Source: Steinernema hermaphroditum
Taxonomy: Eukaryota; Nematoda; Chromadorea; Rhabditida; Steinernematidae
NCBI GenBank assembly: GCA_030435675.1
Contig: CM059624.1
Span: forward strand, 5,108,769-5,172,768
DNA length: 64,000 bases
Direction of reading: 5' to 3'
The stretch's first letter is position 1. Each line of letters begins with the position of its first letter. Below, in pieces: positions 11,191 through 25,358 of this stretch. Made by a program: the position numbers and the translations under genes. The notes beneath the pieces were generated by a model, which was not told the DNA's origin, searched no databases, and saw only the letters and a list, made by a program, of their open reading frames with translations.

Positions 11191-12489
11191 CAGGGTGATC
11201 GGAAAGTTCTGCAACATTTTTTGCAGTGCTAATTTTCGTAATTTTTCGGAGTTTTTGCGCGTGTTGCTTGTTACATTCGTGTTGCGCGACTCTTTTTACA
11301 CTATATTCGCTGTTAATTATGCTGTATTTGCTGTTATTCAGAGTAAAAATGGTTTCCGAAAGTGTGCGTTGCGCGATCGTTGAGCTCCATTGCGGCGGAA
11401 GCTCGAATCCCGAGATTTGCAAAACCCTCAAACTTCGCCGAGATGCCGTCAAACGCGTGGTGGACCGATTTTGGGAAACTGGCGACGTCCAGGACCGTCC
11501 CCGAAGCGGAAGAAAAAGGACTGCAAGAACCCCACGAGTCCGAGAGGCCGTTCGGAAGATGATCAAGCGCAATCCCGACCGATCCATCATGAAGCTGGCC
11601 AAGAAGTACAAAATCGGCTACGCATCGATGCACAAGCTTGTCACCGAGGATCTCCATCTCAAGAGCTACAAAATAAGCCGCGGACACCTGCTAAACGATG
11701 CGAAAAAGGCCGAACGGCTTCAGAAGTGCAAGAAGCTGAGAGCTGAGAGCCGCGGGTCCGGATTCGCCAATGTGGTCTTATCCGATGAGAAGATTTTTAC
11801 CATCGAAGCGGTCCACAACTCCCAGAATCATTGTTACCTGCTGCAGAAAGGCTCCTCGCGTACGAAGCACGTTAAAACAAGCCATTTCCCCAATTCTGTG
11901 ATGGTTTGGTGCGAAATCTGCGCAACTAGAAAAATTTTCCCGGTTTTCGTTGAAAAAGGTGTGAAAATGGACTCTCAGGTGTAGCAATAAGAGATCTTGG
12001 TGAAGCATCTGATTCCCTGGACCGAAAAACACTTATAGGACCACGGACGGGTATTTCAGCATGACTGGGCACCGGCCCACGGATCCAAATCAACGATGAG
12101 CTTCTTGGAAGACCAAATCCCGTGGTTTTGGGACAAGTCAGTTTGGCCCTCAAACTCGCCGGATTTAAACCCGATGGACTACGCGATTTGGTTCATTCTG
12201 GAGGAAAAGGCCAGCTGAAGAAGACACGCCACCGTGGACGACCTGAAGCGCGATCTCCGGGCCGCTTGGGAAGAAATCAGCGTGGAAACACCCGCGGCGA
12301 TCGTTGAAAATTTCAAGAAGCGAGTGAAGGCCTTCTATCGACGCTAGAGGAGGCCATTTTGAATGAAATCCACGTTTTATGTGTAATTAAGCGTGCTGAA
12401 TAACCTAGTATTGTTCGTTTTTGGAAGTAAAATGATTTTGTTTGAGAAAAATTGTGTTTTTCGCGTTGCAGAACTTTCCGATCACCCTG
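11191..12489 (+). mobile_element. Full-length maT-type (DD37D) mariner transposon
   Basis: The 1299-bp element has perfect 25-bp inverted termini beginning CAGGGTGATCGGAAAG and is flanked by the TA dinucleotide at 11189-11190 and 12490-12491, as expected for Tc1/mariner insertion. It contains one transposase frame, now broken. The perfect termini suggest recent insertion, while the broken frame shows this copy cannot move itself. Confidence 0.93.
11349..12346 (+). pseudogene. maT/mariner transposase pseudogene, four premature stops
   Basis: The frame starts MVSESVRCAIVEL with a paired helix-turn-helix DNA-binding half and a GRKR linker. The catalytic triad is still legible: VLSDEK, then FQHDWAPAH, then NSPDLNPMDYAIW. 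I count 37 residues between the second and third Asp, which marks the DD37D (maT) clade. Reading is interrupted by TAG and TAA just after residue 211, a TAG at about 12036, and a TGA near 12218, all without loss of frame. The domain layout and length (about 332 codons) are otherwise complete, so decay is by point mutation. Confidence 0.9.
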
Positions 12490-12491
12490 TA

Positions 12492-15400
12492 GAGTCACTT
12501 CGGGGATGTTGACTTTTATGTCGACCTTATTGTTGCTATAAAAATGTACAATAGATTTAACTAAGAAGAATGGCGAATCTACGATATGTAGAGGCGATAA
12601 TTTGCATTCCGAATGGCCAACACCGTACCCTACGATGCAAAATGATGTTATATGACTGGGCGTCTCACAAATATGGCCTCTTTTTGCTCCTGTCTATTCA
12701 AGCGGATAACTCAGTTTTTTGGTTTCAAAAGCAAAACAAAACGGCACTCTTTGTATTTTCTACTTTGATCCTTGAATCGCCCTTCAGGAGGGCCAAATTC
12801 CTCACTTCCATTTCTGCCTAGTTCGACGTAACTTTCGAAAAACTTTCGGTCATGGTCCATGGTCGAGCGAAGCTGCCTTTCATAAAGATAGTCAAGACAC
12901 GCCATAAATCTTCAGGTTCAAAGAGCGATCCAAATGATTTTATGTTTACAGAGTCACTTTTGATTCTAATCGAGAGCTCCATTTTGATGTTTATGAGGGA
13001 CATCGAGCCTCAAAGATCGTAGGTGGAGAAGCTCCGTATGAACAGAGCTCCCTTCTTTCCGAAACCGAGCCCAGTGGTCATTCATATCCTTCATCATCAG
13101 ACACTAAAGAAGTCGTGTTCGTCGGCGTCCGCCCTCCTATGAATCAAGGAAAGGAAACCTGTCTTGATCCCCAACGCAAAGGACGACAGAGAATCTAAAA
13201 ATCAACTTCCGACAGGCCTCTTCTGATGTTCCAAACCAAAATAAGATAAAGACAGGATAATATGTTGCTCCCTGCTGATCACTCGATGCTATTTATAGAG
13301 CCAATTTTCACCGTTCGAATTTGAATTTGACCACAAGTAAATTTACCGTGGTTTCCAAAGTGATAACGAGTGGTTCTACGTGTACCGTATACCGTAAGAT
13401 GCCTCTTTCCTCAAGAATGAAACTCGTGTGGATTCGTCGTTATTGGAATACACATAAACGAAATGGTGGTTCGTCTTAATTCAGAGGTGTTCATAATTGC
13501 ACACTTCAAGAAGAGGCTATAAAACGGCCAAAATCTACTTTCACTGCCCGTCGAGATAGTGCAAAGCCAAACGAATATTATCTCTGGCAACTGGGGAACA
13601 TCAGAGTATCAATGCATCTCCCACCTCATTAAAAATGAAAAGAAACCTACCATCAGAATTCGATGAAGTTGACATAAGGAAGCACGTGTTTTCGACACGA
13701 ATAGACACAGGGAAGATAGGCAAACATTTCAACCAAACATATAATAAGAATTGACAATGATCGGAGCGGAAATATTTTATAAAAATAAACGCACATAGTG
13801 CCCACAGCAAAAGCTGTTCCTTGTACGGCTGTCACGTCAGAATCGGATGTGGACAGAAGGCGAAGTAGTTTAGAAAGTATTTTGGAATTTGCGCCATCGA
13901 AGCGCCGGAATGTAGCCACATTGTAATACCAATTAGTCAAGTCTCTTTGTAAGTGATTCACTCTGATTAATCGCATGCAGATGGAGAATGTTGGGAAGTC
14001 ACCGCGTCAAGGCCGCCTCGTGACAAGATTATCGTTAGACAAGATTACTCTTCGTGAGTCGAGATCATCCTCTGAGAGATCCGGATTTAGAGGCTTGTTA
14101 GATTTGTTTTCGAATGATGAATACTTTCTCTTTACGAGTTGATTGTTATCGTGTTCAAGAAGCAGGGTGAAAGAACAGATTCAATTTCCCGAATTATTGT
14201 TCCTTTTCGGTGACAAAAACGCGAACGGAAAGTTTAGCGGAAGTTACGTCGAACTAGAAATAGATGGAAGTGACGCACGTGGCCCTCCCACTCCCGAAAC
14301 GGCGATTCGAAGGTCAACATAGAAAACACAAAGAGTAGCATTCAAAAACAGAACGAAAATGGAAAAATTGACTTATGTGCATGAATAGGCAGACGTAGAA
14401 AGTGACATGCAGGCTGTGTCGAGAGTTCGGAGAAGGTCTGGAAAATATGCTATTATTTTCAAATCCAGAGGATAGGTCGTTCCTAACTTATCTTCTTAAA
14501 AACGGACCTTTTGAGTTGTGAGCACTACCCGTTAGCGTCCGGAACAGTTCATATACTGTCTCGTATACTGTTTCAAAATTACCCTAGAGGCAATTTATGA
14601 TTTGTAAGCCATATAGGGGCAGTCCAAATGGACTCCTGAACGTGCAGTAAACAAGGAGGCGGTATCCTTTTTATATAGGCAGCTGGAGTGTCTATGGAGT
14701 CCTATGGCAACTAACAGTAGAGTTGGTAAGACCCATCAGAGTGCTTAATTTTAGCCAAATCGACCATGTCTAAAACTCCTCTTGTGAGCTTGGGATTCTA
14801 TGAAGACCGCCTCCCTCAGAGCTATCGTTCAAAGCAACATTCTAGGTGACTTTTGAAAACTTTTGAAAACCCAACGTGAATCTTTGTTTGAAGAGCTATG
14901 TTTATTTATGCCTACATATAAAATCGGACTAATCGAGACAGGCCGACTGAGGCATGCGATGAATTGTGAAGTACTGTTTCGACTCACCACGAAATCAAGA
15001 AATCATCACGCACTTCCGAAAACTGTTTGATTTTTAGGACGTATTGTAGTCAGAAAGCAGTGACAACTCGAGTACAACTCCGAAAATATGGAATCAAAAT
15101 AGGAATGCTCACTTTGAAGCCAAGAAGCCGTGGACACTCCAAAGCATAGCTTATGAGTACACCTAGGAAAACAATAAGGAGAGAGGACAACAACTTCTGC
15201 AGGGGGCAAGAACTCTCTTTTTTGGATGCCCATTGTTGAGGAAGATAAGTCAAAGAAAAAGCACATGCGGTGAATGGTCGCCGAACAGTTTGAAAGGCTA
15301 ATGGACCCTCTGAGATTTGTCGAATCGAAACCCATAATCCCACAGCGACAGAGCCAATCTCCCTAGGTAGGCGGCAGCGCAACGTTACAAATTACGCGCA

Positions 15401-18400
15401 TAACAACAGCGTTCTCACGCGATATCGGAAGGTTTCAATTCTCACGGGCTTCGTCGAAGGTTCGTTTCCGGAGTAAACTATAGCGATACGTTTCGCTCAC
15501 CCAGGGTTCAAAAGATTAAAAAACGAGGGTATTTTATCGCCATGGTCCAAACGTGGATGGAAATTGGTTGGCCACAGATTGTTGACTTTACCATGAAAGA
15601 CTCGAGGTGGGGCCGTGAATGACCACATCACAAGGCCAGCGACCGATAACCAAAAACAAGGAACTCGACCATGGTGCTTGCAGTTGAGAGAGTATTTACC
15701 GTGTTTTATGTGGGCACGCGTCGGGATTTTCCGGGAAGAGCGACAATAAATTTAGCCAATAAAATGCGTTGTTTCAAGCAAACTTGCATTCGATGTCTCC
15801 GTTGGCGGTGAGTGACGTGGACGGCTCGGAATGACCGAATAGAGAGTTGTGAATGGGCCTAAGCAACATAACACAATGAGTTATGGGAAACATGGGAAGC
15901 TGGTGAGAGTGCAAGGTCAAACAAGATAGATAACACTTCTGGGATGTCGAAAAACAACAAATTTAAGGATTTCGGATATTTTAGGTACATTCTCGTTGGC
16001 AAAGTGCATATCTCAATGGTCGGGATAGATAAAAACCGTGTCTACGTCTAGAAAGCGAGACATTATTTGTTCCTGCTGTACCAAAATATTATAAATAATG
16101 ACATTTCGGTGGAGGATTTGGAAGCGGAGTGCGCTTCCAAAAAATAAAAACTGATTCTAATAGAGTAGACAATCAGACGACTGAATCGACCAGAGTGACA
16201 CCATGGACATCCTCCATTCGGCCCTAAAAAGAGAAGGAAGAATGCGGACTATGTTACACACCTCTCCCTCATTCCGCAACTTCTTCGCATTCGCCAGATT
16301 CCCGCACTTGCTGACGCCAGTCCCTCCCACGACGTGCAAAGGGTACGGAAACCTGAATTTACGACTCCGGCAGGTAGGAGGAATGCAAAACAAACGCATA
16401 AAACGTTGACAACTTCGTCTGATGGATCTCTGAAAACATGCACTTCAACGGGTTAAAGAGGAAATGCCTCAGAATTTGCAGAAACCGTCTAGCACCAATC
16501 TGGGTTTCTTCAACTGCCATCTGCACGAGAATCATTAGTCATCTTAGGAGGCAGTCATAATGATGAGAGGCAGTCATGATACCACTATAAACAGATGACT
16601 GTTCTGAACTAAGAAGGCTCAGGGGCTTCATCATGACCTCTCAAAACACAGGAGTAATCGTCTAGCACCGGGTGGCGGGACTTTATGCATGTTTTCCCAT
16701 CACATCACTTCCTCTTCGCCTAGGCGCGGATCTTTGATAACGCCACTCCCATTAGCAACATGCGACGATCTTGTTTTCCGGATCTGTGCAAGGACAGTAG
16801 CTAGCATGCGATATCGCCGAAAATATCGAAAAGTTTGCAGCACTTAGGCACAGTGCAGAGGCGACCAAAGGTCCACTTATCACGTCGTGAACAACAGGAT
16901 GAAACACGTGTTCTGAGGTCATATCACTCCAGCAGGGCAGCACTAATAAAAGTTGCGCTGATTTTAGCTTCCAAAGGGTAAACATTCGAAAGAGAAACGA
17001 GACATCCACTGCCATCATCAGATGTCTCGTTGTAAATGCAATATTTTTATTTGATAAAGCTTGCATCGTAGGAGATAAACAGCCCAAAGATCGATGTGAA
17101 TTTGAAGTGAATTGAAGAACACGTTTGCTACAAAAATGCCGCTTTCTTACCCTCCGTAATCTCATAAATGTTTTTGTTAAAATCGTATAAAACGATCATT
17201 TTTCTCAATCCGTCTGTGGGAACTTTATTCTCAATCCATGCCTCAAATAGAGCAGAACCATTTGATAAATTTAGGACCTGCATTTACTATGCGTGTATAA
17301 GTGTATTGGAAAGCCCGAAATGAAATACTTTGACAATTGTGCCACTGTCCAGTCTTCGGATCAAATGGGTATCCCAACCATTCTATGTCAAGAAAGAGCC
17401 TTTTCATGGTCTGGGGCTTACCTTCTGAACTTGGTAATATTGAATAAGTTCTAATAGGGATTGTTTGTACGATAGTTGGTACGTTTCAATGTATCAAATC
17501 AATAGTAAACTCAATTATACGTAACCTTGAAAAAATGATTTGTTATTTAGTTGAATGTTGGACATAGGATTAAAGGATCTTCGTCACTCATTCCCAAACA
17601 GTAACGCAAGGCATACTATCGGACTGCATGCGTGGAGCAGACAAACGATCGAATTGTGGATCGTGGATCAAACGACGGCCGCAATAGCGGAAGGTAGGAC
17701 ACAACAGAGATGTTACTTGTTCGGAATTTTGCTTGTAGGCGTCAAAAGATCGAAATCTAGGGACTCGAATAGCATCTCTGGTGCTTAGTTCAAAATCACA
17801 AGTATTAAGAAGCTACAGTAGCGTCCAATTTAGTTTAATTCCATATTTGTTCACTGACCGTAACCCTCAGTGAAATACCCTAGATAAGGTCAGCGTATAT
17901 ACAACAAAGACGACAACAAAAAGAGACAAAGGCGCATCATTGAGCATTCTCTCGCAACGGCCTTTCCCTGCACGCCCCAAGTCGGAAGTGTTGAAGACGC
18001 GATCGTGTATTCAAGAGGATGTTAGTTAGCATAATTAAGATCTCACCCGCCGCTCGGCTCTTCTCAATGAGATTAGCCACCCACGGAGACATATCTCCGG
18101 TCCAAAAACGACGCTTCAGATTCGATTACGGCGTGTTTCCAAGTGGCCAGAAACGACGCAATAAGCGACTATGAACACAAGTACAAATGGAATGCGATTT
18201 GCGTGTCGAGAGAGGCGTTTGCAGGGGAAACTTCGTGGGATGCGACACGCGAAGTGTTTCGGAGGTGGGTAGTGAATGGTGTTTAGTGAACGGAACGTAG
18301 GTGAGGGGCGGAAGGAGAAAAAAGGAGAAGAAGTATTGCATAATATAGTAGAAAAAGAGTGATCAGTTTGTTTATGCCCTCAGCGCCCTGAGAAGGACAT

Positions 18401-21400
18401 AAACCATGCTAGTATTATCTATGGGCTCATTTACTAAAAAATAAGTGTTTTCGCGGCGATAATCCTTGCATGAGGGTCATATCTTTTGGCTTCCTGAGTC
18501 AAAGGTCGGTTTTGGGTAAGAGGAAGAGAAGGTCAGAATCAACGTCTAGACACAGACGGGATTAGAATATTTGATTTCGTGTTGATATAATCAGAAGAAG
18601 CCGTGGCTGGAACGTAAGACAAAGATCGGTTTCGTTGTCGCGGAAGGGTGGAGAGGGCAATGCTTCAAAAGAAACATCAAAATAAGAATTGAAGAGGTCT
18701 CGCTTCTACTATGTTTTCACTGACGTCACAGGGAGATTTTTCTTGATAATCTGGTTTGTGTCACGTTTGTGTATCAAAAGGAAATGCGGCTCAAATAATA
18801 GCTCTATTTTAGCCTCAAATTCCAAACAACCTAAATTCGGAATATTCGATGCGCTGTACATCATCGCAATAAAAATGTAATCGCGAGATTTTCGGCAGAG
18901 TCTAAGGTCATCTCTATGGAATTCTCACCCTTTCGACTAAATATTACTATACGAATTTAGCGGTTTAATGTCTGAAAACAATAGTATCAACTATTTATCT
19001 TCCCACTCATTTTGATATATATTTTGAGACCAAGACACAAGAGAGCGAATTACATGCATCTGAAAGCATAGCACATATACGCGATAAATGGTTTTTTGTG
19101 GGCATTCGGCACTCGTATACAAACTCGTTTCTGCCCCTTTCGTAGTGTGAAAGTGCACGTAAACATTCGTTTTTTTTCGTGGACAATGTTCCCTTTGCTG
19201 CTGCACACGTTATTTAAGGTTAAAGCTTCCAAAGGATTAATACCCTATTCAGCGAGGACAAATTCTATCAAAATGGGCTACTTTATATGTTGTTGTGAAA
19301 TTCGATTTTTGAAATTCTTTTCGATTCCTTGAGCTATGTGCCGAAGGCATCGAGTACCCTTTCCGGGCTTCGACCGATTTACCCTCGCCGAGAACTTGAA
19401 GACAATCTACTGGAACCAAAAATCTCGCAAGTTGCTTCAGGTACGTCATGTATATGTCATGGACTAAAACGGTAATTACGATCCAATTCCTTTGAATTTA
19501 TTTTCGCCGCAACTTTAGCTGAATATAGACACTGTCCAGTATTTGTTCTTATTACTGTGACACAGAGTCCAAAACATATAGGAAGATGTTCTGTCGACTT
19601 TAGAAGCAGCGCTTCGCATAATCCCGAGAACACAAAGTGCGATCCACTGGTCAAAAAAACAAAGCCTCTTTTTTGTCTTGTTTTCGAGTATCAACGCGGA
19701 TGTGCCAATTCTGTTACTCTCGTGTTCACTATGCGCACAACCGCATTGCCTACGTGGAAATTACGGAACATCGGCCATTCAGGCGGCGACATCGAACATG
19801 GGGACGGGAGCTTGTTTGCAATAATTCACCCACATTTGAAATATTCACGAAGCCAGTCATTATCGTGCATACTCACACCTTCGGTTGTTTTGTTGTGGTG
19901 CTAGCAGATCGTGAGAATCCTGAAACATATTAAAAATTGATTAAATCGACGTTAGTCACTAATCCGGCGTGTGGAAAACGGCGTTCCGCGACGATTGCCT
20001 AATTACATACACGTGGCAGTTAATCATCTTGTTATTGCCTTAATCTACAGAGATCCGACACAATCCTTAGGGACTATAACATCCAGAGAAGTCCGAAAGA
20101 GGGAAGCTGAAACATTGCTATTATGACGTGTGAGTTGTACATCAAAGAAAACGATTGTCTTCCTCGATGAATGGCTCCGTAGAAACAAGGAGAAACATGC
20201 ATTTTTATTAGAACTGACGTCCGTTGCCGGGCGATCGGCCGAAACGTGGATCCAAAAGATCCATGACGTTGTTGGCGAGAAGAGAGGAGGAAGTAAAGGT
20301 TTGTGGGTTGGCAACGTTGGTGGTCATAGCCGATATCTTCATGAACCTATGAGAACAGTGTCCGCTACAAGGTAGCCATATAGGAACAAGCGAACAAGGT
20401 GCGAAGTCCGTGGGATTTCGAGTACGAAGCAACTTAGCCTAGCGATCAAAACGTGAAAGAATAAAAATCGAATTTTTGTGCATTACATGTAAAACACCCT
20501 TCAGCATGAGACGTCATATTGTACTTTAATCTTGGATTTTGCTACATTATCTTATATGTGTGACCTAATACATCACCTTATACTTATAGATTCCCTTTCG
20601 CCGTGCACGTACTAGTAATAGCACTCTCACTCCTATCCATTGGGACATGCGTATGCGCAGCAACCCAAAAAGAGATGCAAAACACCTGTTCGCTGGCAAT
20701 AGAGCAAAAGTAGCCCTTTGTAGAGAAGAGTCGTGAAACAGCAGTACGCGACTCGTACATCTTAAAACGAGCACGCCGCGAATCTCTGTATAGCTTCTTC
20801 GAAATAAACAAGACAAATTCGACGCAATGGAAGCCAATGAAGTTTATCTGTCGCGTTGAAATGTTCAACGTTCAAAGCTTAGCTGTAGTCAAACTCATCA
20901 ACTGCTTCACTATATGCGATCACTGTATGTTCACCATCGACGGTCGCATTGTCAGGGTTTCGGCTCAACGTTCTATCGGTTCTGCAAAATGGTGGGTTCT
21001 TATGAAATGGCAGTTTTGTATTTAAAGAATTATTCAAAAATAATTATTTTAATTGAAGATGGTACACCTATGGAAGACATCATTATGAATCATTATGGAA
21101 GACCTAAACTGCGTTTGGCATGTTTCACGCAAGGCATTGCATATGTTAGTTTTCTTTGATATTTACACACCCTAACCGGTAAAGACACGATTTTGAAATG
21201 ATTCACTTTACATGAAATCATAGGACTAAATGTAAATCCTTTGTAGATTTTTTGGTCCTTCTAAAGCCGCGTCTCATGAAAAGTGTCTCAGAAACCATAA
21301 AGAAACGCAATTCCTAGCATTCCAGAGACATAGTGGTAGGATTTGTAGTAGAGCGGTAGGATTTCAACTGTCGGTGGTTTGAACCGTCAACCGTTGTATG

Positions 21401-22213
21401 TGGTGAATGTCATCACCGCCTGACTCTACTGCCGCGCCACGAGAGGATTCAGCTCTTCGTGACTTCGACGCACACGCTAGCTGATGGAAACGCAGCATTT
21501 TATTCGGATTCGTCTGCTTCACTGAAACTAGAAGAAAATCAGTACGTCCTATCGCTGAACTATTTGGCTGACAAATGAAACAAACCGACAGAATAAATTC
21601 GAATCCATAACGCGACATTATTAAAGCGTGAAAACATTTGCGCCCCTTGTCCTCTTTGCAAATCCTTCTTGGGACAAGAAAGATATATGCTTCAGCACAT
21701 CTTCAATTTAATGGACAAGAAAAATCAGATGCAGGCTTGCAGAATCACAATCACAATTGGAAGGGAAGTGCAGACGTTAAGCTGCACACGGAGGTTAGTC
21801 GCAGTGGAAGCCAGAGAAGATAAGGTGACGTTTGACGTTACGAGAAGGTGACGTTACGAGAAGTCCGTCAGAAAAAATGCGTGCGGCGAGACTTCCTTTT
21901 ATGTTTTTATTGTTCCATAAAACTATATTAATCCGTCTGCTGGAAATGGTGAAACCCCTCATCGTCGTCGTATAGGATCAAGTTAAGTTGGGCGGCTTCC
22001 GAAAGTCCTACCGTACTATCTAGAAAGACCCATTGTTAGGTTCAAAACATTACATTGTACTGAATGGACCACAGTGCCAGAAATTAATACCTTACCAGTC
22101 ACATTAATAACAATTTGTATATAATAAAGCAAATAACGATTAGGAAAGTACCCGGTTTTCAATATATACAGTATAGTCACGAAAAGCAAGTGGTTCTACT
22201 AACACGGTGCTAA
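12492..22213. other. Long gene-poor stretch
   Basis: Across almost 10 kb I find no frame with a recognisable domain, signal peptide or splice structure, no tRNA-like B box, and no pairable long repeats. Frames at 13653-13976, 15006-15382 and 16752-17165 are short and unsupported. Genes with small exons or non-coding RNAs could be missed. Confidence 0.4.
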
Positions 22214-22215
22214 TA

Positions 22216-22960
22216 TTGGGTTGGAGAATAAGTTCTTGCCGTTTTTTAATCTTCGGTTTTTCAGTATTTTTTGTTGTTGTGCCACGGATGGTAACATATT
22301 GTTTGAAAGAGCTATCTCTGCACTACAACAGCGCGGTAACACTTTTTATTTTATAGCCATACTGTCTCTGAATTTCAGGATATTCAGATGGAGCTTCAGG
22401 TGGTAAAAAGTACCTTTTGCGGCTCCGGAAAATAAAAAGTGTTGCCGCGCTAGTGTAGAACAAGACAATGATTTTTGTATGGTGGAATTGTGAAGGGTTG
22501 CGACACTGGGATATGCTGCGTCGAAGCGAGACGCTCGCCCACAACTTGCACATCGCCCAGCTGCATCGTTTGAATCATGCAATCCAACAGAAAGGCGTGA
22601 ATCATGAAGTGCAAGCCATTCTTCTGCATGACAGCACCCACCCGCAAATTGTAAAGGCCGCCCATTCCACCCTCCAAGAGCTAAAGTGGGAGATTCTTCC
22701 ACATCCACCGTATTCTCCGGACTTAGCACCAACGGACTATCATCTGCTCCGCTCGCTGTCAAACCGTATGAGGGATTTCATTCAAAAATGACGAAGAACT
22801 CCAAACCTGGATGGAATCGAGAAAAGGAATCGGCAAACTAGTGGACTGGTGGGAGCCGGTCGTGGACAACAACGATCAATGTATTGTTGATTAATTTCGT
22901 TTCAAAAAAGTTCGTTTTTTGATCGACATAAAAACGGCAGGAACTTGTTGGCCAACCCAA
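22216..22960 (+). mobile_element. Internally deleted DD34D mariner
   Basis: The 745-bp element ends in imperfect inverted repeats of about 30 bp (TTGGGTTGG...AAGTTC-TGCCGTTTTT) and is flanked by TA at 22214-22215 and 22961-22962. Only the C-terminal half of a mariner transposase remains: LLHDSTHPQIVKAAH, then PHPPYSPDLAPTDYHLL, with 34 residues between the two aspartates. Full mariners are about 1.3 kb, so roughly 0.5 kb with the DNA-binding half and first catalytic Asp is missing. Confidence 0.9.
22468..22791 (+). pseudogene. Mariner transposase C-terminal fragment
   Basis: This open frame inside the 22.2-kb mariner contains the HD...SPDLAPTDYH portion of the DD34D catalytic core. The following sequence after 22791 still resembles the family's C-terminus (SRKGIGKLVDWW...), but in a different frame. 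The N-terminal half is absent. Confidence 0.85.
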
Positions 22961-22962
22961 TA

Positions 22963-25154
22963 TTTAAGACGATGTAGTTATCACTATAATCATGACTCGA
23001 CTACACTGGAGACTAAACGTGATGCTCAAGAAGATGCTTTGAAGGCGTTCCATTTCGGAGCACGTACCATCTTCGCTCTCTTCCTGCATAATAGCATAAC
23101 AATGCGACTCATTAATCGCAGGAGACCGGTGGAGTGCCCGTGGGTGTCACCATTTTTACGTTAATTAGCAGGTTGTTCGCGGCTCGTAGCTCAAAAACGC
23201 GTGAAATGTAAAAATCACAAGAAGCACATGAATTTCAGGTGTACCCACGGAAAGGGAAAAGTGACAGAAAAGGACAAAGCTGAGCACGTGGCAAATGGGA
23301 GAGTTGGATAATTGCTACAAATACATGGTTAGGAAAACGCGGGTTCAGAAGTGTAGATTGTGGACAAAAACTGGGAAAGTACACGTTAGCCTCGGTTCCT
23401 CGTACTGCAGTGAAGCCATAACAAAGTGATGCCCTGAGAAATAAGTCTCTAAAGGGGTTGGATACATGATCAAAAAACTTATCTCGCGGTTGGTTTATTC
23501 GGTCACTGCATGATCCAAGATGCGTGAAAAGCAAAACATCAAAAACAGGAAAGTGTATAAGAATGATGCGAGTGTTCGATGTAAATGTCGTTCCAAGAAG
23601 CGGGTTTCACCCTTTATGCTAATTTGATCAGAAGAAGCTCGTTACTCTCGCAACGAATGCAGCATCTTGAAATGAGTATTCCATGAGCCTTGAGTATTCG
23701 TAGCCACCGATTTCATTTGTCACAAAAAAAATGTTAAATTTATGTATGATTCGTTGGAACAGGAACTCTCACTCGTGTCGCGGTGGCGAGCGGTCGGTCC
23801 CTCCGGTCGCTCTCTGAGTGTCTGGTTGGTCAGATGGCAAACCCCGTGGCAGTTGTGACTGTTCCGGCTTCCAGAGGGAATTGGGACACCCGGAAGCCGT
23901 AGTCCCACCACCGCTGACAACAAGATGTCCGACGCCAGGAATCCGACGCCCGACGCTGCGTAAGATGTCATCCGTATCCGCCGTGCCGCAAACGATATTC
24001 CGCTGCCGCAGCTGAAGATTTTCCGATTCCCAGATGCCCCGTGAAGTGCGCCGTCTACGACCAGTTCGACATCTACGCCGCGCCAGGGATGAAGTCGTCT
24101 GCCAGACATCCTCTGTTTGCCTATTTTCGGTGTCGCGCAAGGCATAATGCCTTTGATTCGCGAAATAAAGTCGTGAAAGTCGTTGGAAGCCCCTGAAACG
24201 GATAACCAGTCGGTGGGAAAACAACGAGCAAAACCGGATAAAAACCGGTTTTATTTACACCAAAATGTTGGTTACAATGGAGGTCGTCTTAGTGATAAAC
24301 GTCAATTTTGCTGAAACTTTGAAACTAATACCTTATGGCGCGTCGGGAGCTGCATCCTTTCTCGCCGATGAATTATTCGTTTTCCATCGGTGTTTCCCAC
24401 TGGACAAAATACACATGTAAGCGCAAGCCAAAGCATCGGTGGGAAAGGATAGTTCCCCTTTTTCAAGCCTTGAAATTTTGGAAGGAGCCGTCGCGTCTCT
24501 TTACAGCGCTGGACTCACGGTGCGAGGTTCTACGAAGTCCCATCCAAATCAGCGTTTATCACTTGGAGGACCTTCCGATCTGTTTAAATCCATTTGCTTC
24601 GCTGTTGTTATGGTATGAATATGTGATGTTTGTACTAGTTCAATTGGTTGTGTCTCGCCGCGATGTCTGTATGCAGGTAGTGCGCCCAGTTCAGGTAGTG
24701 CGTCTCTCCCTCTCTGTTAGCACTATCTACATGTGTCTAACGTGCCGCGCGTTTATAAGTTGTATGTTGTTTTGTTATGTAGAGGTTTAATTATCGAAGT
24801 TTGAGGTTCCTCTCCACGTTCTCAATCCTGTACCAATTACCAGGTTAGGTCGATAACACAACAGTAGTTCCACTTTCACCTTCAGAGGATGCACTGTAGG
24901 CGATTAGGCCCCCGAGCGTTCATAACACATTATGTTTACCGTATATCGTTCATCCTGACAGCTCAAAGAGTTCGTGCCGAGAGCCATGCTTGTTTGTTCG
25001 TCATGTTATTGTTGGCAATGGGAACCCCCTACCCAGAAATATCGCACCCTCCTTATGTTTCTGTCTTCTGTTTTCTCCACTCGTCGTCAATTTTCGAATG
25101 TCATTGTTACTTCGCGAATTGTCTCAGGTTGTCTCAAGACCGTTAACATTTTGT
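22963..25154. other. Intergenic with a repeat family A relative at about 23770-24180
   Basis: The segment 23770-24180 holds GCGAGCGGTCGGTCCCTCCG and, on the minus strand, a GGGACTACGGCTTCCGGGTGTCCC block that parallels the family A core at 4500. No gene is supported in the rest. Confidence 0.4.
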
Positions 25155-25326
25155 GATCGCTACAAAAGGTTTCAATCATCTCGCGGCGAGACCCAAAAAT
25201 CTGAAAACGACGAGCGAACGAACGAAGCATCCAGCTAGATCCTAGATGTTCGCTTGCTGCTTTTAACGCGTTAGTTCAGATTTTTGGGTCTCGCCACGAG
25301 ATGATTGAAGCTTTTTTTTAGCGATA
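25155..25326. repeat. Hairpin MITE (about 50-bp arms)
   Basis: The left arm 25155-25204 and right arm 25276-25326 are inverted copies (gatcgctac...ggcgagacccaaaaatctga) with a few mismatches, separated by about 70 bp. There is no coding capacity. It lies only about 30 bp upstream of the next gene's start, so it forms that gene's promoter-proximal sequence. Confidence 0.7.
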
Positions 25327-25358
25327 GTTGCATAGTTCCGTCTTTTCCAGAGTGCGCG

